Shown: piece by piece, positions 37,001-46,000 of the stretch | Position numbering within the stretch: the first letter of the stretch is position 1 | How the letters are laid out: each line of letters begins with the position of its first letter | NCBI RefSeq assembly: GCF_932274485.2 | Contig: NC_065884.2 | Location: forward strand, 39,761,540-39,825,539 | Source: Patella vulgata | Lineage: Eukaryota > Mollusca > Gastropoda > Patellidae | Reading direction: 5' to 3' | DNA: 64,000 bases | The notes under the pieces: model-generated | The model's input: the letters and a program-made list of their open reading frames with translations, nothing else | Databases searched by the model: none | What the model was told of the DNA's origin: nothing | Translations under genes and position numbers: made by a program

Positions 37001-40000
37001 TGATAAAGTCTGAATATGATGATTTGATTAACTATGTGTCTAACTTGTCAAGATGTTGCTGATCTTATCTCACGAACAAGCTGGAGTAGAACGCAGGTTT
37101 TCTTTTAATGCAAAAATTTTAGCGGAAAATATGCGGGGAAAATCTATAATAAATCGAAGGCATATTGTGCATCATGTACATTTAATTGGCGGAGTGGACA
37201 AATTACGCCCCAGTGCCTTCAATATGCTAGTGCAGCTCGAATAAAATACAGATAATACCTGGATGACCAAAAGAAAGAGGATGCTAAGTCAACAGTAGAT
37301 TCAAAACGAAAATATATTGGAGATGAACTTACTGACTGTAAAAAGAAAAAGAAATGCCTCGAAAATGACCTTATTGTGCCGAAAGTCGATCTGTAATAAT
37401 AAAAAAACAGTTTATGTCTTCAATTCCTTTTAAATATGAGATTATAACGATAGTTGGTAATGTTTTGGTTATTTTTAAGATGAAAAATTGTAACTTTAGG
37501 CTAAACAATGTCCTTGAAAATCCTTGAATTTGACGTATATATTTATCCTTGAATATCCTTGAAAAAATGTTTGACGAAGCCACGGGAACCCTGTGTTGAG
37601 CGAGGCCGCATGTCAGTCAATTTGATTGAAAGTTCGATATACGGCCTTGATATTATGTTTAGTTGTGGTTAAAATGAGAGTTTGGATGTCGGTATTATAC
37701 GCTCTTTTGTCACTTGCGTTTACAGAAAAATTATGGAAATTGATAAACACTGCAGCTAACATTACCCCAGTTGAATTGCAGCCCCATCAGATCACTGTTT
37801 CCTATTTGCTTCGTGAGTTGCGTAGGCCTACCAGTTACAGTACAAGAGTACACGCAGGCTAACAAGAAGTCGGCTATATTTATGCCTCATTGATTTGGTC
37901 CATTCCTTTCAAACTTTCGCTTCTTGTCTATATATTAAAAGTCTTATTTTTAATTTGTAGTAAAAATAAATGTGATACGAATTGAATTGCAACCCCGTCC
38001 CAAACCGTATAGGCTAACGGTACCACAGCCATTGAAAACGTTACTTGATAATCGAGATTATGTAGGTGGAGTTAACGCCTGTCAATCAAACGATCGGTCA
38101 TTCTCGGAGACGGTGAAAAGGGAGTTGACTCCTATTTCTAGTCAAAAATTACAATTGTGATAACTTTGTTCAGAATAAAGTAATTTGACTGAAATTTTCA
38201 ATATATTCTTCTTTCATCATCTATTTTTGAACTGTTATAGCAAGAATTGCCAACTCTCTATTAAAATCTCCCATAATGTATCTTTAATTTAGAAATTACA
38301 CCAAATATAAGTTAGAAATTAGACGATAGCATGTTAGAACTTTGAATCTAATATACTGTCATATAATAAATATATAATATGTTCTCAACAGAATTTCTAT
38401 ATGAAAGCCCAATTTTTCTATCAAAGATTATTTTATTAGGGTTTCACACTGCGTAGCTTGTGTGAAACACTATTCTTTTTGTTAAAATTATTCTTATTAT
38501 TATTTTTATTATTATTATTATTTTTTTTTTTTTTCCAAGAGAATGTATGTGAAAATTAGTTTGTAATATGAGCAGTTGCCGAGAAATGGGCAATTTTGCA
38601 TGAGTCACTATTTACGCTAGTTTGCCTGTAAAAGAGTCAATTATTATTGGATTTTCATAAAAGTGACACCATTTGATGCTGATATCAATTTTAACAAGGT
38701 CAAACCAATTTAACATTTTCAATGTCACCGGAAATGACGTAATTTGGGCAAAAACTGTATTTATAGCCTTCGAAACAAATAATTTATTCAAATGAGTCGT
38801 ATTTGTTATTTGTTTAAAATTTTAATATTGGATTCAAATCAACTAATAGAATGAACCCATACGATCATATAGATATCACAAAATGGTTTCTACCTTGTTC
38901 AGTTGCGGAGAAATAGACGATTTTCAACAGGCAACTTTTCAAGGTTTTTGGTTCATAAAAATGTCAATTATTATTCGATTTTCATAAAATTTTCACCCTG
39001 TGATACCTAATGCCATTTACGATTTCATTCAAGTAATTTAAGATTTTCTTTATCACCAGAAGTAACGTCATTTTGGCAAAAACTGTATTTTTAGCCTTTA
39101 AAACCGATATTTTATTCAAATGAGTCTGATTTGTAATGTTTTTAAAATTATGATATTTCATTCCAATCAACAAATAGATTGGATACAGTTACCAAAAAAT
39201 GGTTTCTAACTTGTAGGGTTGCAGAGAAATAGTTGATTTTCTATAAGTCATTGTTCAAGGTTTTTGGTCTATGAAAGTGGAAATTATTATTCGATTTACA
39301 TAAAATTTTCACCATGTGATGCCTTATGCCATTTCTGATTTCATAAAACTAATTTAACATTTTCATTATCACCGGAAGTAATGTAATTTTGTCAGGATCA
39401 CTTACATGTAACAAATGTATACAATGAATTCATATTGCTGGATTTGGTTGATTCTGCGTACATTTTATTTGATGTTTGCAATGCTTATATGCAAACCTGT
39501 TTAATGGTTTCATCGGTACCGGAAGTGACATGTGTTCAAGGATAACGGGACACCGGTGAAACCCGTCATTACTGCTTCGCAGTTCTAGTTATTATTATTT
39601 GAAATTATTCATTATGTTCGATCATGTAATAACATACTGTTTCATATTACTTTCAGCATCCATTAGCTATAGAAGTGAACAACAGATATGTTTATTGGTA
39701 TTTATTCTTCTATTTGCTATAAAAATTAGGGTTGTCACGATTAATCGGTTTCTAGCTCAAACCGATTCACATTTTGAAAAATCGGTAGTCGTTTCATCAT
39801 ATTTATACAATTACATATAATGTTTGACTTTTACTGTCTGCTAAACACACTGCTGAATTGCTGCCTATTAAAACCGTATGGAAAGTAAGTCTTTTGAGAC
39901 TCTATACAGAAATTCCCATTTACAGTGGTACGATCTTAATGTCACATGGAATTCTTCGCCTACCATATTAGGCATTGCTTACTACAATGGTTGATTTTGG

Positions 40001-43000
40001 CGCGAAATAGCTGTCAACAAGGGACAGTAACAACATTATAATATCATGGGCATTATAATACATGGTCTGATATGCATGCCCCACGAGACGGGGAAGTTGG
40101 CTATGCCTTTTTATGAGTGATAAACTGCCAATGTAATTTTAATAAAATACCGTTTTATATGCTGTATTCGTTACTGCTTGAAAATATGGTGTTTCCCACA
40201 AGGAAATAGTAAATACCATACTTGTAGTGTTCGGGTGCACAAGTGGGAAAATCAACATGGCTGTCATTCTCCCTTCTCAAGGATTTTTAATACCGCTAAA
40301 CACAATTTGTGAAAATAAAATAGCTTAAACGAATATCAACCCAAAGAAGGTTCGGCTCTGTTCAGTATTTACAAAGATATAATGAATTGAAAATTTATCA
40401 GCGTTTGGCATCCAATGCAAACAATAAAAACAAGCCAGTGTAACCCTTGGTAAATCTTTTGATGGGTCTCTTTTAATTTTAATTGAATTCAACGTAGGAA
40501 AATATTAAATATACCGCTGATGACCTATATTGTTTTTGTTTTCTTAATTAAATGTTAAATAATCAATCTGATTCTGAGAACATTTTATCGTAAATTGAGC
40601 CGTGAATAATTAGAAAGGGCCTATTGTCCTAAAAAATACGTGACAAGGAGTAGGGTCGTCTGTCCAACCTCATGGGTTTCTCCAAGTCCCCTGATTTCCT
40701 CCCCCTGCTGAAAACCCCTACGCGCAAGCGAATTCTTGAAATAAAATTGAACCATATGTTAGTCCCGAAATGACCTAGTTTGTGTCGAGTGGACGTTAAA
40801 CCCCTTTCTCTCTCTGTCCTAAAACTGCAAATTTTGAGCAGATGGTCACGTTACTGGAACCTTTTTGTTGATATAGACCGCACCGTCCTTAAACCTGCAT
40901 GAACTGCCAGACAATAACAAGTTAAAACAAAATAGAAAGCCGCATGTTTTTCTAGTTTTCTGTTTAATGTGTTTATTGTCGATGTTCAGAAAATGTATCC
41001 CAATATGTAAAATCCTATAAATCACGTAATCATGTATTCGGATCAATATGCACATCCACAACAAGCATTTAACTACAAAAATAGTATAATTACCGTTCAA
41101 AACATTTAACTTTGTAACTTTGGCTGCCATCTTGTTACATCATATGTCGTGAACTCGATATAGTTTTAGCTACCCGAGTTCTCCAGCAGAAATCACGACT
41201 TCCGAGCCATTTTTATACGCCCACATTTTCATGTGGACGTATATTGTCGTCGCCCCTGTCCGTCCGTCCGTCCGTCCACAATTTGTTTGTGGACTCTCTA
41301 CAGGTCACAATTCTTGTCCGATTTTGAAGAAACTTGAAATATAGGTTTATCCCCAAAAGATCTTGGCTGCTTTCGATATTGGCATGTATCAGATCGAAAC
41401 TTCATGGATTATGGCCCCTGTTTGTACGAATAATCACGTTTTTAGCTTGTGGACCCTATAGAGGTCACAATTTTTATCAGATTTTGTTGAAACTTAACTT
41501 GTAAGTTTATAACCCAAAGATCTCAGTTCCTTTCGATATTCGTGCATATCGGACTGTAACTTCCTGAATTATGGCCCCTGATTGTACGAAAAACCGCGTT
41601 TTTAGCTTGTGGACCCTATAGAGGTCATAATTTTTATCTGATTTAAAAAAACATATTATTATATCACCGTTACACCCTAAGGAAGGTAGAGTTCGAATTT
41701 CGGGAAAATCGGACCAAAATTGCCGGACAAAATGGCCGCCGTTTGTACGCGAAGTGTAAAAATATGGTAAATCAAGGTTGTGGACCCTGTATGGGTCACA
41801 ATTTTAATTCGATTTTGATGAAACTTGAAATGCATGTTTATAACCTAAAGATCTTGGTTCCTTTCGATATTGTCGCATATCAGATAGTAACTTCCTGAAT
41901 TATGGCCCCTGATTATAGATAAATCGCATTTTTAGCTTGTGGACCTTATATAGGTCCTAATTTTTATCCGATTTAAAAAAACGTATTATTATATCACTGT
42001 TACACCCTAAGGAAGGTTAAGTTTGTATGTGGGGAAAATTGGACCAAAATTGCCGGACAAAATGGCCGCTGTTTGTACACAAATAGTGTAAAAATAAGGT
42101 ATATGTCAAGGTTGTGGACCCTGTATGGGTCACAATTTTAATTCAATTTTGATGAAACTTGAAATGCATGTTTATAACCTAAAGATCTTGGTTCCTTTCA
42201 AATTGTCGCATATCGGATCATAACTTCATGAATTATGGCCCCTGATTATACGAAAAATCGCCTCTTTTAGCTTGTGGTCCCTCTGAAGGTCACAGTTATT
42301 ATCTGATTTTAAAAATCGTTTGAATATATCACCGTAACACCATAATAAAGATTGAGTTCAAATTTCCTGAAAATCAAACCAAAACTGCCGGACAAAGTGG
42401 CCGCCGCTTGTACGCAAAAGGTGTAAAAATATGGTATAACAAGGTTCTGGACCTTGTAGAGGTTACAATTTTAATCAGATTTTGATGAAACTTGAAATGC
42501 ATGTTTATAACCCAAAGATCTTGGTTCCTTTCGATATTTGCACATATTGAATTGTAACTTCATGAATTATGGCCCTTGATTGTAGGAAAAATCACTTTCT
42601 TTTTAGCTTGTTCTCTATCCATCTCTCAGCCGCTGGTTTGTAATTACGAATGCTGCCTACCATATCGTTAGTCTTATTTTCCATAAAACCGAGGAGTAAC
42701 GAATACAGCATTAAAGAAGAAAGCAATGCTCCAACAATGTAATGGAAAGATTCCCTCAGAAATTCATCCAGTATAAATTAATTTTAAATCCAGTTGTAAT
42801 TTATTATTTAATTCACAATCAAAATGTGCAGTTAATGTGTACGAAACAATGAATAAACGAGTTCCTGACATTACGAGTCAGGAGGATCTTCTATTCGCCC
42901 CCCTTGGCAAATGTTGTCACTTTTTTAAATGACACATGTTCTTTTCTATTTGTACCGTCTTCTGCGGCTTCTCTTGTTGTTTTTCGTCAACATGATTATC

Positions 43001-46000
43001 GCTGTATGTTAAAATATTATATACAGGATTCGTTGTACTAGTGAATTGTAATCTATTACCAGTATTGGATTTTTAATTAGCAGTTAAAGCTGTAGGGGTA
43101 AGTCAGAACACAGGAATGTCTTACTCAGCTCATCCGCGTAACTAAGTATCAAAACTAATGACTTTGTAAATGTTGTTTATTAACAATTTAAACGATTTAT
43201 TCCAACATCTCTTTATCACAAACTCAACGAAATGTACTACAATAATATACAATCAGCTATTCAGTCGTCACGCGTCATTTTATAATTTACTTATCAACAA
43301 AAAATCACAAGAAAAAAAAATCAGAACGCAGTACATACATTGCCATTATAGAATTTATACGGCATCCGATTAATCGGCACCGATACGTTTTTTGGCTGGC
43401 CGATTATCCGATTCAAGAATTTTGTAATCGTGACAACACTAATAAAAATTCATGAATACAGTTTCACTTTATACTTATAATATAAAGCTCTTCTCTTAAC
43501 ATTATATACTCTTCAAAAAAAGTAGGGGATATTGAAATGCAAATACCTATGCAGGTTGTGATATGAAAAATAGTCATGGACACTTGACATGCTTTGAGAG
43601 TATTTTCACAGATGAAGAACTTATCGCCCCAACACATGGCTCAAAATGTTCGCCTGTCTACTTGTCACCGACAGGCGATTTTTTCGTCTGACAGGTAGCA
43701 AGTAAAACTACCTGTTGCTTGCGACAGGTGGACTAGATATTACTTGATGTTCAGTAAATTGACTTAAAGACCACAATACTCACGTCCACGTCACGTACAT
43801 TTAATTATTCGTTTCTAAATGCAAGAATTAAGCACGGAAATACCGTGAAAAGCCGCCATTTGCACTGTTTACATTTCGCTCTGTCGTAGGCAGCAGTTAC
43901 TAACACAATTTGAAAGTAGACAATTTTATAACAATGGATTTCACACCATCTACGCTTGTTTCCTTCTGTTTGACACTAGTTTATAGCATATGAAGTATTA
44001 TATCTAAATAAATTAAAACGCACCCCCAGGTCATCTAAACTAGTTCTATCGTAACGCCACCACAGTAAATATAGTGGTAGTTGGAATGGAAATGCACACG
44101 GCTCATTGCCTGGTGTGTTTAATCATTTAAAAAGTTTAAAATAATTTCCATAAATAAAGGCTATGAATAATTTATAAGAAAATTTACAAAATCAAATAAT
44201 TAGATCGGGAAAATATTTCATATATAAATATAATTTGTAGCCTAAATATAGACAGGATATGTGAGAAAGGAATTACAGGGGGCGCTACCTGCCCTCCGCA
44301 CGCCATACATGTAAATACGGGAGCATGCACAGGTGTGATTCGTGTTTTTTTATAATCAATGTATTACGGATATTTTAAAATCTGAATTCTACACCTCAAC
44401 GGCGAAGTATTCGATTTAGTACGCAAATTTGGTACCATGATACTTGGCAGAATTCGCGTGGATACAGATGATAGAATTGTACGAATCTTCAAGTCACTCA
44501 GCTAAAGCCGATTCGCCGACTTTCAAGAACTCTTTGGCATTTCTATGTTGAAGAAATAAAAAGGTTTCATATTACAATGTTTATATGGAGCAATGTACGT
44601 CAAGACATAAACAATTTAAGAGCGTGTCTGTGTACCTACATGTATGGATATGTGTCATGTATTGGTCTTTGATAATTGAGAGTGACAGGTTATTTACTGA
44701 AGTGACAGGTATGAAGAAAAGCTACCTGTCGCTTGCGACATGTAGCTTTTTTTAAACATTTCGAGGCCTGCAACAGAACCACTGAGCTGCAAGTGCGACA
44801 CGCAATAGCGCCATACACATGGGAGGGGTTCATTGTCAAATTTGACATTTCAAGGAAGGGTTGATGAAAACTGCAATGTGCTGGTTTATCCTATCCATGT
44901 TTGCTTTCCCATCAGTTCTTGCATAAGATTTACTGTTTAGCGTATCTTTGCTTTAGTGTGTTACGTTTAATTTGCAATGAGACGTCTTCAACATGATGAA
45001 CGTCTACGTGCTATTAGCATGCTTCAAATGGGTTCTACACAGCGAGCAGTGGCCAACATGCTTAATGTGTCATAGTCTGTGATCAGCACACTGTGGAACT
45101 GGTACCAACAAACACACAATGTTGATGATAGACCTCTTTCAGGTACAGTACGGAGATCGTGAAAGTTTGAGGAAACACGATATTACCGTGTTTTCTATCG
45201 TGGAATTCCATGATTTATCGAGTGAATATCGAGTGACACGATAGCACTGCCTCGGTGTTGAAAATACGGTATGACTCGGTGTTTTAATTAAAACATGCCT
45301 CTCTTCTTTTATTTTAGGTGAAATACATGTAGCACTTTAATTATTATAGATCTACGTTGGCATTTTCCCATTAATCACGAAAATTTGACGGCTAGTTCGA
45401 AATTGGAGCAGGAATAAACACATTTTTCGTTAAACCCCGGGTACTATTCATTCTTCTTCTAAACAGAATATGCCTAAAGATACCAATACGTTATGACTCT
45501 GTGTTTTAATTAAAACATGCCTCTCGTTGTTTATTTTAGGTGAAATACGTGTAGCACTTTAATTATTATAGATCAGTTACTACGTAGGCATTTTTCCATT
45601 AATCATGAATATTTGACGGCTAGTTCGAAATCGGAGCAGGAATAAACACATTTTTCGGGAAACCCCAGGTACTAATTCTACTATTCATTCTTCTTCTAAA
45701 CAGAATATGCCTAAAGATACCAATTATACGTTATTACTTAATTAATAATAATATGTTCCATATTTTTAATACTTGCGTCAATCGACTATTACAAATTCAT
45801 TCATATTACGGAAAAATGATAAAATACGCACAAATTGATTCTGGTCTTACCGGGGTGTAGTTTTATCCATCCAAATAGTAATTCACATATTGACTAATAA
45901 GTCACACGGTGCATACATTATTGGTAAATCACACCTCAACTAATATATCTTTTCTGGTTTAAATCACAAATGAATTAAAAGTCTTCGTCACCTGATATTA

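Larger units (their letters stand above)
33143..37593 (+). mobile_element. hAT-like DNA transposon with BED-finger transposase, in B2
   Basis: The inverted ends CAGGGTTCCCG / CGGGAACCCTG carry a perfect 6-bp target duplication TGTTGA (33137-33142, 37594-37599), with the empty site in B1 as control. Both subterminal regions have several TCCTTGAA repeats, likely transposase-binding sites. A 6-bp duplication is unusual for hAT (8 bp), though hAT subgroups with 5-6 bp are known. A pearl-like element (34342-36003) is inserted in the transposase gene. Confidence 0.82.
32877..38283 (-). mobile_element. B2: TTAA-flanked element split by a hAT-like insertion
   Basis: TTAA at 32873-32876 and 38284-38287. 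32877-33142 and 37600-38283 are the reverse complement of B1. The insertion 33143-37593 sits between duplicated TGTTGA; B1 shows the empty site (GCTGTTGAGCAAGACCGC in reverse complement). Confidence 0.85.
39727..43441. mobile_element. hAT-like element with perfect 8-bp target duplication
   Basis: ATAAAAAT lies at 39719-39726 and 43442-43449. The inverted ends are TAGGGTTGTCACGATTA / TAATCGTGACAACACTA. An inner inverted pair GCTGTATTCGTTACT (40161) / AGTAACGAATACAGC (42695) is also present. No transposase frame was recognised, so non-autonomous or eroded. It contains a SINE (40635-40815) and a pearl-like element (41208-42645); the remainder shows nothing. Confidence 0.88.
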
